Below are positions 10,993 through 20,130 of a DNA stretch of 64,000 bases, in pieces; the first letter of the stretch is position 1; the number at the start of each line of letters is the position of its first letter. The notes under the pieces were generated by a model. The model was not told the origin of the DNA and ran no database searches. It worked only from the letters and a program-made list of their open reading frames with translations. This stretch comes from Neobacillus sp. Marseille-Q6967 (GTDB lineage Bacteria > Bacillota > Bacilli > Bacillales > Cytobacillaceae): contig NZ_CAMGZB010000002.1 of NCBI RefSeq assembly GCF_946151075.1, positions 124,001 through 188,000 on the forward strand. The letters run 5' to 3'. Position numbers and translations under genes: made by a program.

Positions 10993-11014
10993 AGGGCTGT
11001 TTTCGGACAGCCCT
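10993..11014 (+). other. Stem-loop between icd and mdh
   Basis: AGGGCTGT (10993-11000) pairs with ACAGCCCT (11007-11014) around TTTCGG. Flanking AATGAG and CTCATT could extend it. The following TTCTCATTAATTTC is a poor T run, so at most partial termination. Confidence 0.5.
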
Positions 11015-11046
11015 TCTCATTAATTTCTAAAAGGGGAGAACATAAA

Positions 11047-11985
11047 ATGTCTTTAAAGCGTAAAAAGGTTTCTGTAATCGGCGGCGGTTTTACCGGAGCC
11101 ACAACTGCATTTTTACTTGCTCAAAAAGAACTAGCGGATGTTGTTTTAGTTGATATCCCACAAATGGAAAACCCTACAAAAGGTAAAGCATTAGATATGC
11201 TTGAAGCAAGCCCGGTTCAAGGATTTGATGCAAACATTACCGGAACTTCCAATTATGAAGATACTCGCGACTCTGATATCGTAGTTATTACTGCTGGTAT
11301 TGCTCGTAAACCAGGAATGAGCCGTGATGATTTAGTACAAACAAACCAAAAGGTTATGAAGAGTGTAACTCAAGAGATCGTAAAATACTCTCCTAATTGT
11401 ACTATCCTTGTATTAACAAACCCTGTTGATGCAATGACGTATACTGTATTTAAAGAATCAGGTTTCCCTAAAGAGCGTGTAATCGGACAATCAGGTGTTC
11501 TTGATACTGCGCGTTTCCGTACATTCGTGGCTCAGGAACTTAACCTATCAGTTAAAGATGTAACTGGTTTTGTATTAGGCGGCCACGGAGATGACATGGT
11601 TCCACTTGTTCGTTATTCATATGCTGGCGGTATTCCTTTAGAAACATTAATAGCTAAAGATCGTTTAGAAGCGATTGTAGAGCGCACTAGAAAAGGCGGC
11701 GGTGAAATCGTTAACCTTCTTGGTAACGGCAGTGCTTATTACGCACCAGCAGCTTCTTTAGTTGAAATGTGCGAAGCAATCTTAAAGGATCAGCGTCGTA
11801 TTCTTCCTTCCATCGCATACCTAGAAGGTGAATATGGCTATGAAGGAATCTACCTGGGTGTACCAACAATCCTAGGAGCTAATGGAATTGAAAAGGTAAT
11901 CGAACTTGAATTAACTGCAGAAGAAAAAGCTGCATTAGATAAGTCTGTACAATCAGTACGCACTGTAATGCAAGTCTTAGTTTAA
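11047..11985 (+). CDS. mdh: Malate dehydrogenase (NAD)
   Basis: Oxidises malate to oxaloacetate. A Rossmann fold starts at residue 7 ([13 protein letters not shown], with a GxGxxG-type turn). [17 protein letters not shown] follows, then [12 protein letters not shown], and the catalytic histidine in [16 protein letters not shown] start at ATG 11047, giving 312 aa, the normal LDH-like MDH length; AGGGGAG lies 8 nt upstream. An in-frame ATG at 10990 would add residues from the intergenic stem-loop. It closes the citZ-icd-mdh cluster with a terminator. Confidence 0.96.
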   Translation: MSLKRKKVSVIGGGFTGATTAFLLAQKELADVVLVDIPQMENPTKGKALDMLEASPVQGFDANITGTSNYEDTRDSDIVVITAGIARKPGMSRDDLVQTNQKVMKSVTQEIVKYSPNCTILVLTNPVDAMTYTVFKESGFPKERVIGQSGVLDTARFRTFVAQELNLSVKDVTGFVLGGHGDDMVPLVRYSYAGGIPLETLIAKDRLEAIVERTRKGGGEIVNLLGNGSAYYAPAASLVEMCEAILKDQRRILPSIAYLEGEYGYEGIYLGVPTILGANGIEKVIELELTAEEKAALDKSVQSVRTVMQVLV

Positions 11986-11993
11986 ATCTTATA

Positions 11994-12029
11994 AAAAATT
12001 CGGTGGTCGATTCTCCCCCGAATTTTTTT
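11994..12029 (+). terminator. Terminator after mdh
   Basis: AAAAATTCGG (11994-12003) pairs with CCGAATTTTT (12018-12027), followed by more T. Confidence 0.85.
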
Positions 12030-12074
12030 CAAATCGGATGTGTAATCGCTTACAAAAATGAAGGGTGGGTTACA

Positions 12075-12551
12075 ATGCTAGCTGGGAAATCAAGAAGATT
12101 AGGCAGGCAAATCAAGGAAATGACGGTGGGAGAAAAGTTAGCGTTTACAGAAAAAGTAGAGGATAAGGACATTCTTCTCTATTTAGGATTAACCGATGAT
12201 GCCAACCCGCTCTTTATACAACATGATTATGCATCGCAAACACCTTATAAAAAACCAATCGTTCCAAGTATCATGTTAACGGGGATGATTACTTCAGCTG
12301 TTTCGAAATATCTTCCTGGTCCGGGCAGTAATATCCTAAGTCAGGAACTTGAGTTTCCTAAGCCTGTATACCACTATGGAACGGTCGAGCTATTATTAGA
12401 AGTGGTTGAAGTGAATGAAGAAGACCACTCAGTCGTGATTCATGTAGTCGCAACAAACGAATCAAAGGAAACCGTTATCACAGGAAAACTAAAAGTATGT
12501 CCTCCACATCAGCCAGAAGGGATACTTGGAAAAGTTTTAGACAATTTTTAA
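12075..12551 (+). CDS. MaoC-like hotdog-fold dehydratase
   Basis: A 158-aa single-hotdog protein. The segment YLGLTDDANPLFIQHDYA matches the hydratase-2 motif of MaoC proteins, with an Asp and a His as the likely catalytic pair. A central hydrophobic helix around PIVPSIMLTGMITS follows. Members hydrate trans-2-enoyl-CoA or act as related thioester dehydratases; the substrate here is unknown. The start is ATG 12075 behind GGGTGGG. The longer in-frame stretch from 12003 runs through the mdh terminator and is not likely coding. Such a gene lies between mdh and phoP in several Geobacillus and Bacillus genomes. Confidence 0.8.
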   Translation: MLAGKSRRLGRQIKEMTVGEKLAFTEKVEDKDILLYLGLTDDANPLFIQHDYASQTPYKKPIVPSIMLTGMITSAVSKYLPGPGSNILSQELEFPKPVYHYGTVELLLEVVEVNEEDHSVVIHVVATNESKETVITGKLKVCPPHQPEGILGKVLDNF

Positions 12552-12565
12552 TAAGGACTGGATTC

Positions 12566-12599
12566 AAAAACAGGGGTGTGATCACACCCCTGTTTTTTT
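12566..12599 (+). terminator. Terminator before phoP
   Basis: CAGGGGTGTGA and TCACACCCCTG (12571-12592) form a perfect 22-bp palindrome flanked by A5 and T7. Confidence 0.9.
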
Positions 12600-12684
12600 G
12601 TATACAAAGTGGATTGTGGGTAATCTTTTGGATTCTATATTATAATATGAAAAGGAGTGAAAAAAAGATTTTCGGAGGTAAGGT

Positions 12685-13401
12685 ATGAAGGAAAAAGTAC
12701 TCGTTGTCGATGATGAACAGTCAATTGTTACCTTGTTAAAATATAATTTGGAGCAGGCTGGATATGAAGTATTCACAGCGGTAGATGGATTAGAGGGAAA
12801 GCAAATAGCAGAAACAATGAATCCTGACATTATTATTCTAGATCTGATGCTGCCAAAAATGGATGGAATTGAAGTTTGTAAACAGCTGAGACAGCAGAAA
12901 ATTATGACGCCCATTTTAATGTTGACAGCGAAAGACGATGAGTTTGATAAGATACTAGGTTTGGAATTAGGGGCAGATGATTACATGATTAAGCCTTTTA
13001 GTCCTAGAGAAGTAATAGCAAGAATCAAAGCTATCTTACGAAGAATTCAAATCCAAATCAATACGAATGATGAAGGACAAGACAGCAGTCCGGTGATTGT
13101 TATAGGTGATCTTCATATTTTTCCTGAAAAATATGAAGCGTATTTTAAAAATGAGCAACTAGAACTGACATTAAAAGAATATGAACTGCTTCATTATCTA
13201 GCTCAAAATAAAAATCGTGTTTTAACCCGGGACCAACTATTAAGTGCAGTATGGAACTATGAATTTGCAGGCGATACTCGGATAGTAGATGTTCATATCT
13301 CACATCTCAGGGAGAAGATTGAGAATGATACAAGAAAACCAGTGTATATCAAAACGGTTAGAGGCCTTGGTTATAAACTAGAGGAGCCAAAAGCTGAATG
13401 A
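12685..13401 (+). CDS. phoP: PhoP response regulator
   Basis: A 238-aa OmpR-type response regulator for phosphate starvation. The receiver domain (1-120) has the acidic pair DDE at 9-11, the phosphoacceptor D53 in ILDLMLPKMDG, and K in YMIKPFSP. A winged helix effector domain follows from about residue 135 (LTLKEYELLHYLA, then TRIVDVHISHLREK and VRGLGYKLE). ATG 12685 follows a GGAGG site. It overlaps phoR by 4 bp, so the pair is translationally coupled. TATAAT at 12641-12646 is a possible -10 for a local promoter. Confidence 0.95.
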   Translation: MKEKVLVVDDEQSIVTLLKYNLEQAGYEVFTAVDGLEGKQIAETMNPDIIILDLMLPKMDGIEVCKQLRQQKIMTPILMLTAKDDEFDKILGLELGADDYMIKPFSPREVIARIKAILRRIQIQINTNDEGQDSSPVIVIGDLHIFPEKYEAYFKNEQLELTLKEYELLHYLAQNKNRVLTRDQLLSAVWNYEFAGDTRIVDVHISHLREKIENDTRKPVYIKTVRGLGYKLEEPKAE

Positions 13402-15161
13402 AAAAGCTCCGGATCAAGATCCTTATCGGTCTAATCACTTTACTTATTACCATCTTAGTAGGGTTAGGGATTTTACTTGGGCAGTTATTTAAAAGTTATT
13501 ATCTAGATACATACAACGAACGTCTAAAAAAAGAAAGCAACCTTCTTAGTATCTACATTGAAAAGACAGGCGGCATTTATTCGCTTAACCAAAATGAAGT
13601 GATGGAAATAAGTGAGATGTTAAATGTTAGTCTCGCGGTGACCAATACAGATGGTACAATTCTCCACGATAGCGGAGAAATGAGTCAATCCACTTTAAAC
13701 GGTCTCAAAGAGAATATCAATGATGTAATTAAGAAAAAAACGAGTACTGAGACGAAGTTGGTTGAAAAACGTGAATACGATTTACATTACTCATGGAAGC
13801 CGATTCTCAAGGGTGGGCAGCCGGAAGGGTATATTTTTATCATTACAAAAACAGGTGAGCTAAAAAAGGCTTATGGACAAATTTGGTGGATCCTATCCAT
13901 CAGTTTGGGAATTGCCTTAATTGCTTTTATCTATCTTGGAATTCGAATCACGTCAAAATTCACCAAACCGATCGAGGAAGCCACGAATGTGGCGATGGAG
14001 CTGGCAAAAGGAAATTATTATGTCAGAGCGGAAGGTACTGAGCAAAATGAGACCAGTATGCTCAGTACCTCTATTAATGCTTTAGCTCAAAATCTGCAGG
14101 AAATGAGCAAGGCGCAGGAAATGCAGCAGGACCGCTTGACGGCCCTTATTGAAAACATGGGCGCAGGTCTACTGCTAATTGACAGCAGAGGATTTATCAA
14201 TTTAGTGAATAAAGGATACCGGGAAATCTTTCATTTAAGTCCATTGCAATATCTTTATCAATTATATTATGAAGTAATTGAACAGGAGGAAATTTGCAGC
14301 CTAATCGCAGAGGTATTTCGAACAGAGCAGAAGGTCAGCAGGCAGCTCCTCATTCCATTGGGTATCGAAAGAAGGTACTTTGCTGTCTACGGAGTTCCGA
14401 TAATTGGCAATAATAATGTTTGGAAAGGTGTTTTACTTGTTTTTCATGACATTACAGAGTTGAAAAAACTAGAGCAGATGAGGAAGGACTTTGTTGCAAA
14501 TGTTTCCCATGAGCTAAAAACACCAGTAACCTCCATCAAGGGTTTTTCAGAGACACTGCTGGATGGAGCGATGAATAACAAAGAAACCTTAGAGGCATTT
14601 TTGTCGATTATTTATAAGGAAAGCGACAGGCTTCAAACTCTCATTCAAGATCTTCTTGATTTTTCAAAAATTGAGCAGCAGGAATTTAAGCTTAACATTC
14701 AGGATTTTGATCTGTATCGATTATTAGAAGACGTGATTACCCTGCTAAATAAAAAAGCGAAACTAAAGGATATTCGTTTACAACTTGAAGATAAAGGGAA
14801 AAACTTGTTTATTCAGGGAGATATAGATCGTTTAAAACAGGTGTTTATTAATTTAATTAGCAATGCTATCGTGTATACACCTCCTGAGGGACAAGTAAAG
14901 GTGTTTGTTACGGAAAATGGAAAAAAAGTCAGTATACATGTTAAGGACACCGGAGTAGGAATTGAAAAGGAAGAAATCCCACGTATATTTGAACGATTTT
15001 ATCGAGTCGATCGTGCCAGAAGCCGAAATTCTGGCGGGACAGGCCTCGGTCTTGCGATTGTAAAACATCTAGTTGAAGCACATCATGGACATATTTCTGT
15101 AGTCAGCCAAGTTGGCGAAGGCAGTGAGTTTATCATTGAGCTTCGAAAATATTTGAGCTAA
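13398..15161 (+). CDS. phoR: PhoR sensor histidine kinase
   Basis: A 587-aa membrane kinase that phosphorylates PhoP under phosphate limitation. The order is TM1 (about 7-30), an extracytoplasmic PAS-like region (about 35-155), TM2 (about 162-182), HAMP (to about 240), and a cytoplasmic PAS (about 245-355). The H-box VSHELKTPVTSIKGF comes next, and then the ATPase domain with N-box NLISNAIVYTP, G1 DTGVGIEKEE and G2 GGTGLGLAIVKHL. ATGA overlap with phoP sets the start. polA follows after 18 bp, an arrangement shared with B. subtilis. Confidence 0.95.
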   Translation: MKKLRIKILIGLITLLITILVGLGILLGQLFKSYYLDTYNERLKKESNLLSIYIEKTGGIYSLNQNEVMEISEMLNVSLAVTNTDGTILHDSGEMSQSTLNGLKENINDVIKKKTSTETKLVEKREYDLHYSWKPILKGGQPEGYIFIITKTGELKKAYGQIWWILSISLGIALIAFIYLGIRITSKFTKPIEEATNVAMELAKGNYYVRAEGTEQNETSMLSTSINALAQNLQEMSKAQEMQQDRLTALIENMGAGLLLIDSRGFINLVNKGYREIFHLSPLQYLYQLYYEVIEQEEICSLIAEVFRTEQKVSRQLLIPLGIERRYFAVYGVPIIGNNNVWKGVLLVFHDITELKKLEQMRKDFVANVSHELKTPVTSIKGFSETLLDGAMNNKETLEAFLSIIYKESDRLQTLIQDLLDFSKIEQQEFKLNIQDFDLYRLLEDVITLLNKKAKLKDIRLQLEDKGKNLFIQGDIDRLKQVFINLISNAIVYTPPEGQVKVFVTENGKKVSIHVKDTGVGIEKEEIPRIFERFYRVDRARSRNSGGTGLGLAIVKHLVEAHHGHISVVSQVGEGSEFIIELRKYLS

Positions 15162-15179
15162 CCTGGAAGGGGTAAATGA

Positions 15180-17813
15180 ATGGGAAAAAAGAAATTAGTA
15201 TTAATTGATGGAAATAGTATTGCATATCGTGCATTCTTTGCGCTGCCCCTGTTAAATAACGATAAAGGAATTCACACCAATGCGGTATACGGTTTTACGA
15301 TGATGTTAATGAAGATTATCGAAGACGAAAAACCGACCCATATACTTGTAGCCTTTGATGCAGGGAAAACCACCTTTCGGCATAAAACGTTTGGTGAATA
15401 TAAGGGCGGAAGGCAAAAAACGCCCCCGGAATTATCGGAGCAATTCCCATATATCCGCGAACTTTTAGATGCGTACGGGATTAAACAATATGAGCTGGAG
15501 AATTATGAGGCGGACGATATCATCGGTACCTTAACGCTTGAAGCTGAAAAGGATGGATATGAAATCAAAGTCATATCGGGGGATAAAGACTTAACCCAAC
15601 TGTCTTCTGAAAAAACGACAGTAGGTATTACCCGGAAAGGGATTACCGACATTGAAGAATATACACCTGCACATGTGATGGAGAAGTATGGACTATCACC
15701 TGAGCAAATTATTGATATGAAAGGGTTAATGGGCGATCCATCCGATAATATCCCAGGTGTCCCTGGTGTTGGCGAAAAAACAGCGATAAAGCTTCTAAAA
15801 GAGTTTTCAACTCTTGAGAATTTACTGGATTCCGTTGATCAAGTTAGCGGCAATAAATTAAAAGAAAAACTAGAAGAATTTAAAGATCAAGCCAGAATGA
15901 GTAAGCAGCTGGCAACGATTGAGCGTCAGGCTCCTGTAGAAATTGACGTAGACACGATTGCCTACGAAGGTTTTATTAAAGAAAAGATCTTGGCATTATT
16001 TAAAGAACTAGGGTTCAATTCGTTATTGGAAAAATTAGGGGAAGAGTTGAAGGAAGATGAACAGCTCGAAATGGAAGAGATTGAGTACCAAATACCTGAT
16101 GAAATAACCGATAACCTATTTGCAGACGAAAATTATTTTTATGTTGAGATTTTGGATGATAATTATCATTATGCAGACATTATTGGATTCTCACTTGTCA
16201 ATGAAACAGGGCATTATTATTTTCCAGCCGAGCTGGCGTTAAAATCGGATAGTTTTAAGAAATGGGCGGAAGATGACTCGAAAAAGAAAACCGTCTATGA
16301 TGCCAAGCGGTCAGAAGTTTCGCTGCGGGGACATGACATCCATTTAAAAGGTGTCGATTTTGATACCTTTCTAGCTGCCTATATTATCAACCCAACCGAA
16401 ACGATTGAAGATTTATCATCGATTGCTAAAAATTTTGGGGTTCATATCCAAAGTGATGAAGCTTTTTATGGTAAAGGCGCGAAACGGAAAATCCCTGAGG
16501 GAGCAGAGCTGGCGGAGCACCTTGTTCGAAAAAGTCTTGCTATGTCCGACTTAAAAGACAAGATGGAGGACGATTTACAGAAAAATGAACAGTACTCCCT
16601 GTTCAAGGAACTGGAAATGCCATTGTCGCTTATATTAGCGGATATGGAATCGTGCGGAATAAAAGTGGACCGGGAACGTCTGCAGCGGATGGGCGGGGAA
16701 ATTCATGAACGCCTAATTGAAATCGAAGGCAAAATCTATGAGTTGGCTGGTGAAATGTTCAACATTAACTCACCGAAACAATTAGGTGTGATTCTTTTTG
16801 AAAAACTTAATCTCCCATCGTTAAAGAAAACCAAAACAGGATATTCCACTTCAGCAGATGTTCTAGAGAAGCTGGCAAATGATCATGAAATTATCGAACA
16901 CATTCTCAATTACAGACAATTAGGCAAGCTTCAATCGACTTATATTGAGGGACTCCTTAAGGTGATTAATCCAAAAACAGATAAGGTTCATACAAGATTC
17001 CAGCAGGCATTAACTGCAACCGGAAGATTAAGTTCGATTGATCCCAACCTGCAAAATATTCCGATTCGGTTGGAGGAAGGAAGGAAAATCCGCCAGGCGT
17101 TTATTCCTTCAGAACCAGGATGGGTCATTTTTGCAGCCGATTATTCCCAAATCGAGTTGCGCGTGTTAGCCGATATCGCTGGGGATGAAAAACTAATACA
17201 GGCGTTTAAAGACGATCTCGACATCCATACGAAAACGGCCATGGATGTATTCCATGTCGATAAGGATGAAGTTACTTCCAATATGAGACGCCAGGCCAAA
17301 GCGGTTAACTTCGGCATTGTCTATGGAATCAGTGATTATGGTCTTTCACAAAGTTTAGGAATCACCCGAAAGGAAGCTGGTCATTTTATTGACCGCTATC
17401 TCGCCAGCTATCCAGGGGTTAAAGAATATATGGAAGATATCATCCATTCCGCTAAACAAAAAGGCTATGTATCTACCTTATTACATCGAAGAAGATACAT
17501 CCCTGAAATTACAAGCCGCAATTTTAACATTAGAAGCTTTGCTGAACGAACTGCGATGAACACTCCAATTCAAGGCAGTGCGGCCGATATTATTAAAAAA
17601 GCAATGATTGATATGGCAGATGCCCTGAAGGATTACGGTTTAAAAACTCGCCTATTACTGCAGGTCCACGATGAATTGATTTTTGAAGCGCCGGAAGAAG
17701 AAATTGAAACACTGAAAAAATTAGTTCCATCAGTCATGGAAAATGCCCTCGAATTAAAAGTGCCATTAAAAGTAGACTACTCATATGGCCCAACATGGTT
17801 TGATGCGAAATAG
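15180..17813 (+). CDS. polA: DNA polymerase I
   Basis: An 877-aa repair and Okazaki-fragment polymerase. The 5'-3' exonuclease covers about residues 1-290 (LVLIDGNSIAYRAFFALP, YEADDIIGTL, GDPSDNIPGVPGVGEKTA). The middle 3'-5' exonuclease-like domain has lost the acidic residues (YFYVEILDD where active enzymes have DTET), as is usual for Bacillus Pol I. The polymerase domain has motif A DYSQIELRVLA, motif B RRQAKAVNFGIVYG and motif C LLQVHDELIFE. ATG 15180 follows GGAAGGGG. It continues the phoPR transcript. Confidence 0.97.
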   Translation: MGKKKLVLIDGNSIAYRAFFALPLLNNDKGIHTNAVYGFTMMLMKIIEDEKPTHILVAFDAGKTTFRHKTFGEYKGGRQKTPPELSEQFPYIRELLDAYGIKQYELENYEADDIIGTLTLEAEKDGYEIKVISGDKDLTQLSSEKTTVGITRKGITDIEEYTPAHVMEKYGLSPEQIIDMKGLMGDPSDNIPGVPGVGEKTAIKLLKEFSTLENLLDSVDQVSGNKLKEKLEEFKDQARMSKQLATIERQAPVEIDVDTIAYEGFIKEKILALFKELGFNSLLEKLGEELKEDEQLEMEEIEYQIPDEITDNLFADENYFYVEILDDNYHYADIIGFSLVNETGHYYFPAELALKSDSFKKWAEDDSKKKTVYDAKRSEVSLRGHDIHLKGVDFDTFLAAYIINPTETIEDLSSIAKNFGVHIQSDEAFYGKGAKRKIPEGAELAEHLVRKSLAMSDLKDKMEDDLQKNEQYSLFKELEMPLSLILADMESCGIKVDRERLQRMGGEIHERLIEIEGKIYELAGEMFNINSPKQLGVILFEKLNLPSLKKTKTGYSTSADVLEKLANDHEIIEHILNYRQLGKLQSTYIEGLLKVINPKTDKVHTRFQQALTATGRLSSIDPNLQNIPIRLEEGRKIRQAFIPSEPGWVIFAADYSQIELRVLADIAGDEKLIQAFKDDLDIHTKTAMDVFHVDKDEVTSNMRRQAKAVNFGIVYGISDYGLSQSLGITRKEAGHFIDRYLASYPGVKEYMEDIIHSAKQKGYVSTLLHRRRYIPEITSRNFNIRSFAERTAMNTPIQGSAADIIKKAMIDMADALKDYGLKTRLLLQVHDELIFEAPEEEIETLKKLVPSVMENALELKVPLKVDYSYGPTWFDAK

Positions 17814-17880
17814 AAAAGCAGAGGCGCCTTGATAGGGAGGCTTATCACCCCCAAAACCCTAGGCGCAGAAGCTATACAGC
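17814..17880 (+). repeat. Short copy of dispersed repeat family A
   Basis: Begins AAAAGCAGAGGCGCCTTG right after the polA stop and ends CCCTAGGCGCAGAAGCT. The outer GGCGCC/TAGGCGC arms match the longer copies at 32138 and 52724, but most of the interior is missing. Confidence 0.7.
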
Positions 17881-17895
17881 TAAGGGGGGACATTA

Positions 17896-18723
17896 ATGCC
17901 GGAATTACCGGAAGTAGAAACGGTTAGGAAAACGTTAAAGAACCTTGTTTCTTATAAACAAATAGAAAGTGTCACGATTTATTGGCCCAAAATCATTAAA
18001 AATCCTTTAGAAGTAGAACAGTTCATTGACGCTTTAAAAGGCGAAACGATTGAAGACGTGGGGAGAAGAGGGAAATTCTTAATTATATACACACAAACCT
18101 ACGCACTGGTTTCCCATCTGCGTATGGAAGGAAAATATGGACTTTACCCAAAGGAAGAGCCCTTCGATAAACATACACATGTTATTTTTCATTTTACCGA
18201 TGGCAGCGAATTACGCTATCGCGATGTCCGGAAATTTGGCACCATGCACTTATATAAAAAGGGAGAGGAATTCAAACAGCCCCCCCTTATCGATTTAGGA
18301 CCCGAACCGTTTTCGGAGGATTTTACAAAAGACTATTTGGCTGAAAAGCTTAGAAAAACCACCAGAAAGGTAAAGCCAGCTCTTTTGGATCAAAAACTGT
18401 TTGTCGGACTTGGTAACATTTATGTGGACGAGGCGCTTTTCCGTTCAGGAATTCATCCGGAGCGGCTAGCCAATTCCTTGACTGACTCTGAAATCACTCT
18501 TCTTCATCAGGAAATTGTTAAAACCTTAGATGAAGCCGTGAAAAAAGGCGGAAGTACGATTCGTTCATATGTCAATTCTCAAGGGGAAATCGGAATGTTT
18601 CAACTTGAGTTATATGCCTACGGGCGTACGGGAGAAGAATGCAAAAAGTGTGGAACCCCGCTTGAAAAAACCACAGTCGGCGGAAGAGGGACACATTATT
18701 GTCCTCGTTGCCAGAGGCTTTAA
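17896..18723 (+). CDS. mutM: Formamidopyrimidine-DNA glycosylase
   Basis: Removes 8-oxoguanine and formamidopyrimidines from DNA and nicks the abasic site. The 275-aa protein begins PELPEVETV, where P2 is the Schiff-base nucleophile and E3 is catalytic. It contains the helix-two-turn-helix loop KPALLDQKLFVGLGNIYVDEAL. A C-terminal zinc finger of the CxxC-x16-CxxC type (CKKCGTPLE to HYCPRCQ) ends the protein. It sits directly after polA, as in B. subtilis, in a DNA repair operon. ATG 17896 follows AAGGGGGG. Confidence 0.97.
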   Translation: MPELPEVETVRKTLKNLVSYKQIESVTIYWPKIIKNPLEVEQFIDALKGETIEDVGRRGKFLIIYTQTYALVSHLRMEGKYGLYPKEEPFDKHTHVIFHFTDGSELRYRDVRKFGTMHLYKKGEEFKQPPLIDLGPEPFSEDFTKDYLAEKLRKTTRKVKPALLDQKLFVGLGNIYVDEALFRSGIHPERLANSLTDSEITLLHQEIVKTLDEAVKKGGSTIRSYVNSQGEIGMFQLELYAYGRTGEECKKCGTPLEKTTVGGRGTHYCPRCQRL

Positions 18724-18756
18724 GCAAGTTGTAAAAACAATTTAATAACAATGGAT

Positions 18757-18800
18757 GGGCCCCTTCCATATACTATCGTAGTGATTGACGGAAGGAGCCC
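18757..18800 (+). promoter_or_regulatory. Hairpin sequestering the ytaF ribosome binding site
   Basis: GGGCCCCTTCC (18757-18767) pairs with GGAAGGAGCCC (18790-18800) with one C-A mismatch. The ribosome site AAGGAG (18792-18797) is inside the 3' arm. The loop contains a further ACTA/TAGT stem. There is no T run, so a translational rather than transcriptional role is inferred. Confidence 0.55.
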
Positions 18801-18808
18801 TATACATC

Positions 18809-19450
18809 ATGTTTCAATTGTTCTCCCTTCTCCTGCTGGCTTTTGCTCTCAGTCTTGACAGCTTTAGCGTAGGGTTTACGTATGGCTTAAGAAAAATGAT
18901 TATGCCGGTTAAATCGATCCTCATCATCGCAACCTGTTCGGCAATGTCGTTACTGATGGCCGTGTCGATTGGACACGGGCTTGAAAAAATACTATCCCCA
19001 AAAATCACTTCAAGCCTCGGCGGCGTGATTTTGATTGGTCTCGGTGCCTGGGTTTTGTATCAATTTTTCCGGCCGGAAAAGGAAAAAGATAAAGCGTTAC
19101 TCGAGCATGAAAAGATTATTGTCAATTTTGAAATCCGCTCGCTGGGATTGGCAATTAATATTTTAAAAAAGCCAATGTCAGCGGACTTTGACCGTTCTGG
19201 TACCATTACCGGGATAGAGGCTTTTATGCTGGGCTTTGCTTTATCCATTGATGCATTTGGGGCAGGGATTGGAGCGGCAATGCTTGGATTTCCCTCATTC
19301 TATTTAGCGATTTGTGTTGCGATTATGAGTTCCCTCTTTGTTCTGTTAGGGATCAAGTGCGGAATCCTTTTTCATAAATTTAACTGGGCTCAAAAGCTAA
19401 GTTTTTTACCAGGAATCCTATTAATTATCATTGGGATTTGGAAAATATGA
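18809..19450 (+). CDS. ytaF: Sporulation membrane protein YtaF (MntP-like fold)
   Basis: A 213-aa polytopic membrane protein. Two similar halves each begin with an AxSLDSF or ALSIDAFGAG segment (residues about 10-20 and 145-158), the repeated aspartate motif of the LysE/MntP-like transporter superfamily. The middle cytoplasmic loop is charged (RPEKEKDKALLEHEK). B. subtilis YtaF is annotated as a sporulation protein; its substrate is unknown. I start at ATG 18809; its ribosome site lies in the hairpin described at 18757. It continues the mutM operon and precedes coaE by 21 bp. Confidence 0.85.
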   Translation: MFQLFSLLLLAFALSLDSFSVGFTYGLRKMIMPVKSILIIATCSAMSLLMAVSIGHGLEKILSPKITSSLGGVILIGLGAWVLYQFFRPEKEKDKALLEHEKIIVNFEIRSLGLAINILKKPMSADFDRSGTITGIEAFMLGFALSIDAFGAGIGAAMLGFPSFYLAICVAIMSSLFVLLGIKCGILFHKFNWAQKLSFLPGILLIIIGIWKI

Positions 19451-19471
19451 TGTTGTAGAAAGGAAAAGAGT

Positions 19472-20074
19472 ATGTCACTAGTTATCGGATTAACAGGCGG
19501 AATAGCCAGTGGAAAAAGTACCGTTTCAAATATGTTAAAAGAAATGAACATCCCCGTTGTTGATGCAGACGTAGAAGCCCGCCTGGCGGTTGAAAAAGGA
19601 GAACCCGCTTATATAGGGATCATTTCCGAATTCGGGTCTGATATTTTATTAGAAAACGAGGAAATCGACCGTCAGAAACTAGGTTCCATCATTTTTCATG
19701 ATGAGAAAAAAAGACAGCTCTTAAACTCAATTGTTCATCCAGAGGTGAGAAGAAGGATGAATAACTTGATTGAGACGGCAATAAAGGACGGAGCGAGGGT
19801 TGTGGTCCTTGATATACCATTACTGTTTGAAAGCAAACTCACCCATATGGTCGAAAAAACGATTCTTGTCTATGTCGATAGAGACGTCCAGCTAAAAAGA
19901 CTCATGGATAGAAACAACCTCTCCATTGAAGAAGCAGAGGCACGGATCAACTCACAAATGCCCCTTTCCGAAAAAGTTGCACTAGCCGATGCGGTTATTA
20001 ATAACAATGGTTCAATCGAAGAAACCAAGAAACAACTAAACGAAATCCTCCTTAGTTGGGGGATTAAATTATAA
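19472..20074 (+). CDS. coaE: Dephospho-CoA kinase
   Basis: Phosphorylates the ribose 3'-OH of dephospho-CoA, the last step of coenzyme A synthesis. The 200-aa P-loop protein begins [16 protein letters not shown] (Walker A). [10 protein letters not shown] (substrate Asp), HPEVRRRM, and DIPLLFES follow. Length and motif order are normal. ATG 19472 follows AAAGGAAAAG. It is the last gene of the phoP-to-coaE run and is followed by a terminator overlapping its stop codon. Confidence 0.95.
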   Translation: MSLVIGLTGGIASGKSTVSNMLKEMNIPVVDADVEARLAVEKGEPAYIGIISEFGSDILLENEEIDRQKLGSIIFHDEKKRQLLNSIVHPEVRRRMNNLIETAIKDGARVVVLDIPLLFESKLTHMVEKTILVYVDRDVQLKRLMDRNNLSIEEAEARINSQMPLSEKVALADAVINNNGSIEETKKQLNEILLSWGIKL

Positions 20075-20098
20075 GAAGGGGGATTCCCTTCTTTTTTT
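20073..20098 (+). terminator. Terminator after coaE
   Basis: AAGAAGGG (20073-20080) pairs with CCCTTCTT (20086-20093), loop GGATT, then T7. Confidence 0.88.
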
Positions 20099-20130
20099 GT
20101 TTTAAGAGGGTTGTTTTTATACAAAAAAAC

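Noticed and set aside
10990-11046. N-terminal extension of malate dehydrogenase
   Set aside because: The codons lie in the icd-mdh stem-loop, and the family length and ribosome site favour 11047.
12003-12074. N-terminal extension of the MaoC-like gene
   Set aside because: The added codons come from the mdh terminator, and a good ribosome site precedes ATG 12075.
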